This document shows positions 25,857 through 33,470 of a DNA stretch of 64,000 nucleotides, in pieces. The notes beneath the pieces were generated by a model that was not told where the DNA came from, ran no database searches, and worked only from the letters and a program-made list of their open reading frames with translations. The translations under genes and the position numbers were made by a program. Each line of letters opens with the position of its first letter. The stretch's first letter is position 1. Source of the stretch: Natrinema mahii (GTDB lineage: Archaea > Halobacteriota > Halobacteria > Halobacteriales > Natrialbaceae); assembly GCA_000690595.2 (NCBI GenBank), contig JHUT02000010.1, positions 1 to 64,000 on the forward strand. Reading direction: 5' to 3'.

Positions 25857-26178
25857 GGTGGCCGGGAGCGGACTCCGAGCATCGCGAGGAGTCCGCGATC
25901 CTACGGAAGAGCAAACTCTTCCGAGCATCGCGGACGCTACGCGTCCGCTCAACGGGGGAGGGTAGGCCGTCACCCGACACCGACCGCGAGCGAGTGAAAC
26001 GAGCGAGCGGGCCGACGACTGACCCGGAGAGCGCGGCGCGAAGCGCCGCGTCGAGGCGAGCGGCCGAAGGCCGCGAGCCAGGGGAAAGAGGAGTGCTTTT
26101 AATCGAAATTTTGCCGAGGGACATCGCGAGCGAGGCGCTCAGCGCCTTGCTCGCGATAGACCGCAGAGCAAAATTTCG
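25857..26178. repeat. Structured intergenic repeat, copy 1
   Basis: About 320 nt, ending exactly at the tfs stop codon. It shares its backbone with copy 2 at 37108-37345: ggtggccgggagcgg at the far end, cgaggagtccgcga, cgaccgcgagcga, gagcgggccgacgac and gaggagtgctttt near the end. It ends in nested stems: outer CGAAATTTTGC/GCAAAATTTCG (26104-26114/26168-26178), inner ATCGCGAGC/GCTCGCGAT (26123-26131/26149-26157) and an apical AGGCGC/GCGCCT. Other perfect hairpins inside are GCGGACGC-tac-GCGTCCGC (25930-25948), CGCGGCGC-gaa-GCGCCGCG (26032-26050) and GCGGCC-gaa-GGCCGC (26060-26074). Confidence 0.88.
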
Positions 26179-26487
26179 TTAGTTGTCGTCCTCGCGCCAC
26201 TTGTGTTCGCACTCGGTACAGATGAAAAAGCGCGTCTCGGACTCGTCGGCCGAGCGGATCTGTTGCATGTACCAGTGGGCACGGTCGTTGCCACATTCGG
26301 GACAGATGGCGTCGGTCTCGGGCAGCGAGGTCTCGCCGGAGGACTCGATGATCTCGCCGACCTCCTGATCGTCGGTGACGATGTACTGGTCGGCGTCGCC
26401 TTTCGGCTCCGTGTACCCACAGCTGCCACACTCCCAGAGGCCGTCGTCAGCTTTCATCATCGAACCGCATTCGTCGCAGAATTCCAT
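26179..26487 (-). CDS. tfs: Transcript cleavage factor TFS (TFIIS-like)
   Basis: Rescues backtracked archaeal RNA polymerase by stimulating transcript cleavage. The 102-residue protein has an N-terminal zinc ribbon (C4, C7, C20, C23) and a C-terminal TFIIS-type ribbon (C62, C65, C90, C93). The catalytic acidic pair D81-E82 lies in QIRSADESET. The length matches the family. The stop codon directly abuts the outer stem of intergenic repeat copy 1, so the transcript should end in a large hairpin. Confidence 0.95.
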   Translation of the reverse strand: MEFCDECGSMMKADDGLWECGSCGYTEPKGDADQYIVTDDQEVGEIIESSGETSLPETDAICPECGNDRAHWYMQQIRSADESETRFFICTECEHKWREDDN

Positions 26488-26613
26488 ACGACTCGGTTGT
26501 TGCTCACCCCGGTTAAGTGTGTAGAAAAGAAGTCGCCCCGCAAGCGGAGGGACGACGGCGTCGAGAACGAGCGGAAAGCGACGGGACGGTCGACGGAAGA
26601 CTCGAGCATGAAG

Positions 26614-27012
26614 TCATCGCACGGCAAGCCTGTACGTCCGTTCGATCGCTCCGTGGATCGCAAACACGAGACCAGCGACGAGAACTACCGTCTGGTAACC
26701 GGAGAGTGAGACGACGTTGGCGTCGATGTATTCGTGGAGGCAGACCGTGGAAACGACCACCAGAATGGAGACCGAGTCGTACGTATCCGCGAGGGCTTTC
26801 TCGCCGTCACCGGTCTCGTCGTCTCGAATCGAGGTTCCGGAGAGCGATTCGTATATCCGTTCGGTCGCTCGATGAACACCGACCAAAACGAGTACGAGGA
26901 GAACGAGAGACCAGACTATCGAAAGTTCGATTATAGTCGAGTTGACGTATATGACACAAAATCCAGAGGCGAGTACCGAGAACATATCGATAGCAGTTCG
27001 TCTTCTGATCAC
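26614..27012 (-). CDS. Hypothetical membrane protein, 132 aa
   Basis: Not recognised. It has about four hydrophobic segments (roughly 10-26, 29-45, 78-92 and 103-124) with a hydrophilic loop of about 25 residues (YESLSGTSIRDDETGDGE). Composition is more AT-rich and less acidic than the surrounding housekeeping genes, and it begins the AT-richer 26.6-30.6 kb stretch. The ATG at 27012 is assumed; an internal Met10 is also possible. Confidence 0.55.
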   Translation of the reverse strand: MIRRRTAIDMFSVLASGFCVIYVNSTIIELSIVWSLVLLVLVLVGVHRATERIYESLSGTSIRDDETGDGEKALADTYDSVSILVVVSTVCLHEYIDANVVSLSGYQTVVLVAGLVFAIHGAIERTYRLAVR

Positions 27013-27190
27013 CGTCGATCGTCTCTAGAAACTGCCCATCATATTATATTTCTAACTATACGGCCCCAGAGATATTGGACGGCCCACTGTCCGGGGACGG
27101 CCGTTCTCGTCGGGATTGCGATCGGGTGTGCAGTGACTCTCAGTGGTTACTATAGCGACGCTCCCGCGGACTGTCCTCAGCCGACTGTTC

Positions 27191-27210
27191 CGTTCGAAAG
27201 TATAATCGGT
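27191..27210 (+). promoter_or_regulatory. Promoter of the MFS carrier gene
   Basis: The box gaaagtataatcgg lies about 23-36 nt before the ATG at 27233, the spacing expected for a leaderless archaeal transcript. The 220-nt spacer upstream to 27012 is AT-rich and holds no ORF I can support. Confidence 0.45.
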
Positions 27211-27232
27211 CGGGATCACGCAGATATTGCCA

Positions 27233-28522
27233 ATGCCGAGCGTCGTGGAGCGACTCGTCGCCCCCTTCGCCGTCGATCGGCGGGTCCTCGCGCTGGCGGG
27301 CGCCCGCATGGCCGACGGGATCGGCAACTCGTTTCTGATCATCGTCATCCCGCTGTACGTGACCAGCGGCGTCGTCGGCGGGACGGCCTTCGGTCTCGGC
27401 GAGTCGCTGCTCATCGGGGTAATCCTCTCGCTCTTTGGCTTTCTCAACAGCAGTTTCCAGCCGTTTACCGGCCGGCTGTCGGATCGGATCGGCCGTCGCA
27501 AGCCGTTTATCCTGATCGGGCTCGCGGGCCTCGCGATGACCAACGTCGCGTACGTCTTCGCGGAGACCTACCGCTCCTTGCTGGTCATCCGTGGATTACA
27601 GGGCGTCAGCGTCGCCTTCATCATCCCGGCGTCGGTCGCGCTCGTCAACGAACTCGCGACGGCAGGCGACCGCGGCGGGAACATGGGCGTCTACAACACG
27701 TTCCGGCTGGTCGGGTTCGGGGCCGGGCCGGCGGTGGCCGGGGCAGTGGTCAGTCGCGGCCCGTACGCGCTCCCCGGCGGTCTGGCGGTCTCCGGGTTCG
27801 ACGCTGCCTTCTACGTCGCGACGATCACCGCGACGATCAGCTACGTCATGGTGACGGTCCTGGTCTCGGACCCCGAGTCGACGGCCGCCAACGCCGGCGC
27901 GGACCTCTCGATCCCGATCCGCGATCGGACCGGATCGCACCTGCTCGATCCGATCTTCACCCTCGGGGTCGCGTCGTTTTTCATGGCGACCGCCATCGCG
28001 CTGTTTGCGACCATCCAGCCGCAGGTCAACGCCCGCCTCGAGCAGGGGGCGACCTGGTTCGGCCTGCAGTTCGCGGGGTTTATCATCGCGCAGGTGGCGT
28101 TGCAGACACCGATCGGGCGGGCCTGCGATCGGTACGGCCGGCGACCGTTCATCGTGACCGGGATGGCACTGCTGATCCCGACGACGCTCGTACAGGGCTT
28201 TCTCCTCTCCTCGGCGCTGATGTTCGTCGCCCGCCTGTGCCAGGGGGTCGCCGCTGCCATGGTCTTTGCCCCGTCGCTGGCGCTGGCCGGCGATCTCGCC
28301 GGCGAGGGCGAGTCCGGCTCGAAGCTCTCGGTGCTGACGATGGCTTTCGGCTACGGGATCGCGGTCGGGCCGCTCTCCTCGGGCGCGCTGGTGCGGTTCG
28401 GCTTCGAAACCCCGTTCGTCTTCGGAACGGCACTCGCCGTCCTCGGGACGATCCTCGTCTACACGCAGGTCGAAGAGACCCTCGAGACGACGGCATCGGT
28501 GCCAGTCGTCGGGAGCGATTGA
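27233..28522 (+). CDS. Major facilitator superfamily transporter
   Basis: 429-residue carrier with 12 predicted spans. The MFS loop motif appears after span 2 (GRLSDRIGRRKPF) and again in the second half after span 8 (GRACDRYGRRPFI), showing the internal duplication. Membership in the drug-efflux-like branch is likely, but the substrate is unknown. The ATG at 27233 is chosen over an in-frame TTG two codons earlier. It is convergent with the winged-helix regulator at 28548. Confidence 0.88.
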   Translation: MPSVVERLVAPFAVDRRVLALAGARMADGIGNSFLIIVIPLYVTSGVVGGTAFGLGESLLIGVILSLFGFLNSSFQPFTGRLSDRIGRRKPFILIGLAGLAMTNVAYVFAETYRSLLVIRGLQGVSVAFIIPASVALVNELATAGDRGGNMGVYNTFRLVGFGAGPAVAGAVVSRGPYALPGGLAVSGFDAAFYVATITATISYVMVTVLVSDPESTAANAGADLSIPIRDRTGSHLLDPIFTLGVASFFMATAIALFATIQPQVNARLEQGATWFGLQFAGFIIAQVALQTPIGRACDRYGRRPFIVTGMALLIPTTLVQGFLLSSALMFVARLCQGVAAAMVFAPSLALAGDLAGEGESGSKLSVLTMAFGYGIAVGPLSSGALVRFGFETPFVFGTALAVLGTILVYTQVEETLETTASVPVVGSD

Positions 28523-28547
28523 TCGACAGCAAAAGACCGGGGTACCG

Positions 28548-29669
28548 TTACTGGAGCAGTGCTACCGCTCGATCCGCGAGTCGATACCGTGATGCCTGGT
28601 GAACGAAGACAATCCGGCCATACTCTTCGGATTTTGTAACCTCTCGAGACGATTCGATCGCATCAATTGCGGCGTTCAATCGGTCGACCGGGCGTTCGGA
28701 CCGAAGGTATTCAGGAACGGCTTCGGGAGCCACGTCGAATTCAGCCGCGAGAATACTCCGAATCGTTCGACCCGCGCCGTCGGCCAGTGCGATAGAGGGT
28801 TCAGCTGCCATTGCCGGCGGACCGTCTAGCTCTGCCGCTTCATCGTCCAACTCGACCGATTGTAACTCGTCGTCGATGTGTTCGATGAGCGCGTCGATAT
28901 TCGCCGCAGCTTCGTCCGTGACCTGACCGTTCACGATCTCATCGAGACGTTCGCTAATCGCGAAGATATCCGGCCCTGACGGCGTGACTCTCTCGACGAG
29001 ATCGACATCGATGAGTTGGTCCAGAGCTGTTTCCAGACGATATTCGAGAGATCCATCGACCGTATCCAACAGATCTGTCCGTTTGACCCCGTCGTGATCC
29101 GGTCCGATATCGTTCTCGTAGAGGGCAGTTATGATTTCGACCTGATCCGAGACGATCCGTGAGGACGGCTGCTCCTGACGAAGATATCGTTCGATTCGAT
29201 CGATGTCCGGAGTGTCCGTTTCCTCGTCGATAGCGAGTGCGCGATCGACCGGTGTCGGGAGTTCCGGACGTGGTGCATCGCGATGGCGCTGTGCTTTCTC
29301 CGAGAGCCGGGTATTGTCGTACACTGCACGCGCGACTGGCAACCCGCGAAGATAGTTATACTCGTCGAGTACGGAGACACCGTGTTTGCTCAATCCGTAG
29401 AACTGGGACGGCAAGTCCCGAGAGTCTTCGTTCGGTGGATGGTCGTATCGATTGACGATATCCGCCTCGTCGAGTACCAGTAGCTGATCTCGAATCGCCG
29501 CCTTGTTTTTTGGTATCAGATACGCTAACTCGTCGAGCGACGGAAGATGCGACGGATGTGCGAGGATGTACTGCAGAATCAAATGACGCGTTTCCTGCGA
29601 CAGTAGTTCGTAGACCTGCCGCTGCTCTTCGAACGGCCCGGCATCTTTCGCGGCAGAGGAGTCGCCCAT
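28548..29669 (-). CDS. Winged-helix transcriptional regulator, 373 aa
   Basis: The N-terminal ~90 residues look like an ArsR/MarR-type winged helix (QVYELLSQETRHLILQYILA, LPSLDELAYLIPKNKAAIRDQLLVL, then a wing ending FYGLSKHGVSVLDEY). A second helix-turn-helix-like block is around residues 185-240 (VKRTDLLDTVDGSLEYRLETALDQLIDVDLVERV). The C-terminus is helical and unassigned. The ATG at 29669 is preferred over an in-frame ATG 28 codons upstream, which would add a basic stretch spanning the promoter. It is divergent from the unknown gene at 29794, with repeated TTCGGAT motifs between them. Confidence 0.75.
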   Translation of the reverse strand: MGDSSAAKDAGPFEEQRQVYELLSQETRHLILQYILAHPSHLPSLDELAYLIPKNKAAIRDQLLVLDEADIVNRYDHPPNEDSRDLPSQFYGLSKHGVSVLDEYNYLRGLPVARAVYDNTRLSEKAQRHRDAPRPELPTPVDRALAIDEETDTPDIDRIERYLRQEQPSSRIVSDQVEIITALYENDIGPDHDGVKRTDLLDTVDGSLEYRLETALDQLIDVDLVERVTPSGPDIFAISERLDEIVNGQVTDEAAANIDALIEHIDDELQSVELDDEAAELDGPPAMAAEPSIALADGAGRTIRSILAAEFDVAPEAVPEYLRSERPVDRLNAAIDAIESSREVTKSEEYGRIVFVHQASRYRLADRAVALLQ

Positions 29670-29698
29670 ACAGCTCTTATACAGCGATTGTATCTCGA

Positions 29699-29741
29699 TT
29701 CGGATAATGGTTCGGATGAACTGGTATGGTATATTTCCGAA
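29699..29741. promoter_or_regulatory. Candidate operator between divergent genes
   Basis: Two direct copies of TTCGGAT (29699-29705 and 29711-29717) and an inverted TCCGAA (29736-29741) lie in the 124-nt divergent spacer, around an AT-rich ggtatatttcc. This looks like a binding site for the neighbouring winged-helix protein controlling both genes. Inference from arrangement only. Confidence 0.35.
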
Positions 29742-29793
29742 TAACCGGATCAATTGCGAACGTATTTACTGAGCGGCTCTTAACCCGAAAGAA

Positions 29794-30555
29794 ATGACCG
29801 ATCCCGGGCCGCCCGAAAACGCCGCAGAAATCATGGACCGCGTTGACGAGGCACTGCAAGGTCTCGAACTCGAGCCACACGAGTCATCGGAAGTCCTCGA
29901 GTTCGCTAACCATGAACTTCCCCACCTTCAAACCCCGGAGACGTCGTATTTCGTTCTCGGAAGCTATCGAGATCCGTTCATTCGTCGGCTACGTGTGGTG
30001 CAAAACGAGTTGGACAAGCGAGTCGGGACGTATCCGTTCCTCATGGGGGATCTTCGGGAGATCGATATCGACCGTCTTCCCACCTTTCGAATCAGGTTCC
30101 ATCTCCTCGCGGCCTATACGGATTATATCGTCGCCGTATACGAGCAAGATGCGGGTGGAGAGGTTACCGAACTCGGGAAGATCAGCTCAACGCCATATTT
30201 CGAAAAGGCAACCGTATTACCGAGGGACTATGCGTGGATGACCGCCCGAAAACTCGAGTCGCATGCTGACGTGGTCGCTGCTGCGGTAAATATGTATTTC
30301 AACGAGGAACTCGATTCGGAAGCAGTCGAGACCGAACTCGATGCACTCGTAGACCGCGCTCGTCGAAACGGAGTCGAAATTTCGGTTGACGAACTCGTGG
30401 AGCAGATAGATGCTCGGGAGGATGCGGACCGGGACGCCGTTTCGTATAGTTGGGTCCACCTCAACGAGTTCCGTCTTTTCGAACTCCATGACCGGTGTTT
30501 TCCGTGGTCGATCCCCGAAGAGTTACGAGACGTAACTGACGAACTGCCGAAATAG
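29794..30555 (+). CDS. Unknown protein with a nucleoside-deoxyribosyltransferase/TIR-like core
   Basis: 253 residues, soluble. Residues ~50-145 read like a Rossmann-type fold of the nucleoside deoxyribosyltransferase/TIR kind: SYFVLGSYRDPFIRRLRVV, YPFLMGDL, FHLLAAYTDYIVAVYEQDAG and GEVTELGKI, with a conserved-looking D110, E117 and E127. I infer the fold from this pattern and it is uncertain. The C-terminal ~100 residues are helical with many acidic residues. Codon usage is more AT-rich than neighbouring genes. It is divergent from a winged-helix regulator with shared operator-like repeats, suggesting a regulated pair. Confidence 0.55.
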   Translation: MTDPGPPENAAEIMDRVDEALQGLELEPHESSEVLEFANHELPHLQTPETSYFVLGSYRDPFIRRLRVVQNELDKRVGTYPFLMGDLREIDIDRLPTFRIRFHLLAAYTDYIVAVYEQDAGGEVTELGKISSTPYFEKATVLPRDYAWMTARKLESHADVVAAAVNMYFNEELDSEAVETELDALVDRARRNGVEISVDELVEQIDAREDADRDAVSYSWVHLNEFRLFELHDRCFPWSIPEELRDVTDELPK

Positions 30556-30603
30556 CGGGCCGGGACGCAACGCAAAAGTACCGGATCCCCATACGGTTCG
30601 ACG

Positions 30604-31107
30604 ATGACGCTCTCGGAGGAGGCCCAGGACCGGTTGGCGGACGTGGTGGAGCTACAGCCGACGAAGAACGGTGAGTTGCAGGAGCGGTGGGGGATGGAAA
30701 GCGGGAGCGAGGTCCACCAGTACCTCGAGAACGAACTCGGGGACTACTACTTCCGGGACGACAACAGCCTGATCAGGGCGACCGCCGAAGCCGCCGAGTT
30801 AGTCGACGTCGAGCCGGGAATCGAGAGCGATCCGGACGACGAAGGGGTCCCCTCGAAGGTCCGCGTCCCGGAACTGCAGGCGCGGATCGTGGCGGTGCTG
30901 GCCGGTCCCGACGAGGAGTCCGAAAGCGTCGTCTCGGTGCTGCACAAGCTCCGGGACGAGTACGACGTCGATGCCGAGGCCGAAGACGTCCGGTCCGGCC
31001 TCCAGAGTCTGCGTCGCAAAGGCGTCGTCGAGGTCGAGTATCGCACCGTCCCCACGTTCCGGCTGGCCGTCGCCCGCGACGACCTCGAGGTCGCCGTCGC
31101 CGACTGA
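30604..31107 (+). CDS. DUF5797 family protein (winged-helix-like)
   Basis: 167-residue haloarchaeal protein matching my recollection of DUF5797. It has two helix-turn-helix-like blocks: an N-terminal one (LADVVELQPTKNGELQERWGM, SEVHQYLENEL) and a second (SVVSVLHKLRDEYDVDAEAE, VRSGLQSLRRKGVVEVEY). It therefore looks like a small two-domain DNA-binding protein. Function is not known. It is convergent with the DUF5787 gene, 24 nt apart. Confidence 0.7.
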   Translation: MTLSEEAQDRLADVVELQPTKNGELQERWGMESGSEVHQYLENELGDYYFRDDNSLIRATAEAAELVDVEPGIESDPDDEGVPSKVRVPELQARIVAVLAGPDEESESVVSVLHKLRDEYDVDAEAEDVRSGLQSLRRKGVVEVEYRTVPTFRLAVARDDLEVAVAD

Positions 31108-31131
31108 CTCTCCGTTTCGAACGGTCGACGA

Positions 31132-32196
31132 CTACAGCTCCGGCCGCCGTCGTCGCCGGCGCTCCGCGAGGATTCGCTGGACCCGTTTTCCGGGCCCGCC
31201 CTCGATCGGCCAGCCGCGGGTGCGCCAAGCGGGCGGCTCGGGCTCGAAGTCGCCACAGGAGCCGGCGCATTCGGCGGCTGTCTGGCACCGCCCCTTGGCG
31301 CTGCAGTACGGCAGCGCCTGCGAGCCGTCGGGAGCGCGCAACTCGAAGCGCCGGCAGTCGGGCCGCATCGTGTCGAGAAAGGATCGCCAGCCGCGTTCGT
31401 AGGCACGCTCGGCGATCGCGAGCCGTTTGTCGGCCTTCCAGTCGGGGTCGGCGTACTCGAACCGGGCCGCCGAGCCGTCCCGGGCCCCGCCGTCGGGCCG
31501 CTCGAGGATGCGGGTCCCCGGTTCCGTCACCGGGAGCGAGCGGGGATACCACGCGATCTCTGCGGTCAAATCGTCGGGCTCGAGCGCGAGGACCCCGGCT
31601 TCGACCGGCAGGTCTTCGAGCAGCACGGGTTCGACCGACTCGCCCGTCTGCCGCGTGGCGACCCAGACCGCGTCGGCCAGTCCGACGGCGACGTCGTACT
31701 CGAGTTGCGAGGCCAGCGCGCCGGCGGCGCTGGCGTCTAAGTCGGGCTTGTTCTCGATGGCGACGATGCGCTCGAGCCAGTCGGGGTAGGCCCACCGTCG
31801 CCGGATCTCGATCCGGTTCCCGTGCTTGCGGGTCTCGAGGACCCCGCGGTCGGCGGCCTCGTGGATCGACTCGCGGACGTATCGCCACGGGTAGCCGGGG
31901 TCGGGAAGCGCGTCGCGGTAGTAGCGCCACTCCTCGGGGGCGTTTCGGACGACGTGCAGGAGGTCGCCGTCGAGCCGTCCGGGGCCGAACCGGGCGCGGC
32001 GGCGCAGGCCCTCGGGGTCGCACTCGAGGACGATCGTGTCCCAGCGGCGGCGGGTCGTCCCGAGTTGGCGGGCGACGAGGACGGCGGTGTCGTCGTCCGC
32101 AGCGCCGCCGTTCTCGGACACGTCCGGTGGCCACTCGCGCTCGGCCCATCGGCAGGCCCGGAGTTCGAACCCGAACTCGGCGGTGTGTGCGTCCAC
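31132..32196 (-). CDS. DUF5787 family protein, predicted PD-(D/E)XK nuclease with a cysteine cluster
   Basis: 354 residues. The central core shows IVAIENKPDLDASAAG (E148-X-K150) followed by ASQLEYDVAVGLADAVWVATR (Q164), the order found in RecB/Cas4-type PD-(D/E)XK nucleases. A lone N-terminal cysteine (C15) and a C-terminal group C281, C298, C304, C310 and C314 recall the 1+3 cysteine pattern of iron-sulfur nucleases such as Cas4 and AddB. The nuclease and cluster are inferred; the family has no assigned function I know of. The tail is strongly basic (RRRRR), as in nucleic-acid binders. It is followed upstream in the operon direction by a Nudix gene 157 nt away. Confidence 0.72.
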   Translation of the reverse strand: MDAHTAEFGFELRACRWAEREWPPDVSENGGAADDDTAVLVARQLGTTRRRWDTIVLECDPEGLRRRARFGPGRLDGDLLHVVRNAPEEWRYYRDALPDPGYPWRYVRESIHEAADRGVLETRKHGNRIEIRRRWAYPDWLERIVAIENKPDLDASAAGALASQLEYDVAVGLADAVWVATRQTGESVEPVLLEDLPVEAGVLALEPDDLTAEIAWYPRSLPVTEPGTRILERPDGGARDGSAARFEYADPDWKADKRLAIAERAYERGWRSFLDTMRPDCRRFELRAPDGSQALPYCSAKGRCQTAAECAGSCGDFEPEPPAWRTRGWPIEGGPGKRVQRILAERRRRRRPEL

Positions 32197-32353
32197 GCCT
32201 CCCGTTGGGTTCGGCGGGACAAAAACGCTGCCCGATCGGTCGGTGCCTGCCGCAAGCGGTCGCTACGGACGGCGCTACTGACCGGGTCTCGGGGCCGGCC
32301 GCGATTCCCCGTCGTACAACGGCGAGAGAAGCGACGTCTCGCTGACTGCGAGA

Positions 32354-32791
32354 CTACTCCGCGTCGTCCTCCTCGCGTTCGTCGATGAACTCGTGGGCCT
32401 GCTCCAAGATCTCTCGGGGGCCGTCCTGCGTGACGGTGTTTACCGCCTGTTCGTAGTCGCGCCACTGGAGGTCGCGATGTTCGTTGGACAGTTCCGCGCT
32501 GGCCTCGAACGACTTCGCGATGAAGAGGTGAACGGTCTTGTGGATCGTCTTGCCGTTGGCCTCGAAGACGTAGTCGTAATCCTCGCGAAAGCCGTCGAGT
32601 AGTCGGAACTGTTCGATACCTGCCTCTTCCGTTACTTCGCGGATAGCCGTCTGCTGAAGTTCTTCGTCTCCTTCGACACCGCCCTTGGGAAACTCCCAAT
32701 CGCCCGGGCGGCTCTTGAGTAGAAGATACTCGCGCCGGCCCCGCGTGTCGCGGAAGAGGATCGCGCCTGCGCTCGTAGCTTCGACTGCCAT
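32354..32791 (-). CDS. Nudix hydrolase, bis(5'-nucleosyl)-tetraphosphatase-like
   Basis: 145-residue Nudix enzyme. The Nudix box runs from G37 to G58 (GGVEGDEELQQTAIREVTEE, then AG), with the catalytic Glu residues in place. The start EATSAGAILFRD and the segment LKSRPGDWEFPKGG are typical of the diadenosine-tetraphosphatase branch, so hydrolysis of Ap4A-like dinucleotides is likely. A short AT-rich patch lies just before the ATG. Confidence 0.88.
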   Translation of the reverse strand: MAVEATSAGAILFRDTRGRREYLLLKSRPGDWEFPKGGVEGDEELQQTAIREVTEEAGIEQFRLLDGFREDYDYVFEANGKTIHKTVHLFIAKSFEASAELSNEHRDLQWRDYEQAVNTVTQDGPREILEQAHEFIDEREEDDAE

Positions 32792-32971
32792 TAGGTGGGC
32801 TAACAGGTGCGACGTTAAGAGAATATCGGACTGTTCGTCCTACGGACACGGATCGGGCCCGATCGTCACGCGGGACACGGGCGATCGTCTGCAGTCGTTC
32901 ACTGTCGTGCCGGCGACGCGTCTCAGCAGGTTTTTACGCGCCCGTCGCAGACGTATGCGACAGCACCAGCC

Positions 32972-33307
32972 ATGACCTTCGTCACCCGTCTCACCCTCCA
33001 GAGCGGCGATCGCGCCGCGCTCGATGGCATCGTCGAGGACATCAAAACCACCGCCGAACGGAAGGGGGCGGCACTGAAAGGTCCCCACTCCCACCCGCCG
33101 GAAAAGCTGTCGGTCCCCCAGCGTTGCCGGCTCCATGCCGACGACGACCGTCACTTCGACTCCTGGGAGTACACCGTCTTCACCCGCGAACTCGAGATCC
33201 ACGGCCACGACGACCTCGCGCGTAACATCGCCTCGCAGAACTTCCCCGACTCGGTCCACATCGAGGCCGAGGTCGAGCAGATTCACGGGGCCGGCCGCAG
33301 TAACTGA
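32972..33307 (+). CDS. uS10-like ribosomal protein paralogue
   Basis: 111-residue protein with the S10 fold: MTFVTRLTLQSGDRAALDGI, an internal segment KGAALKGPHSHPPEKLSVPQ matching the extended loop of S10, and FTRELEIHGHDDLARNI at the C-terminus. The genuine rpsJ normally sits beside the elongation-factor genes, so this is a second, diverged member (uS10/mL48 family). Whether it joins the ribosome or acts like NusE in transcription is unknown. Confidence 0.75.
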   Translation: MTFVTRLTLQSGDRAALDGIVEDIKTTAERKGAALKGPHSHPPEKLSVPQRCRLHADDDRHFDSWEYTVFTRELEIHGHDDLARNIASQNFPDSVHIEAEVEQIHGAGRSN

Positions 33308-33470
33308 TACGGTCTACTGTAACGCTTTCCCGGTGGGACCGCAGACGGTCACTGCCCCACCGGTAATGACTTACAGTCGACCGTATGAGCGGGCCTCGAG
33401 CCGTGTTCTCCGATCGTCGCGCATCGAAACCGGCGGGAGAGTTTTTGGTCGTTCACGACGAGGTGACGGT

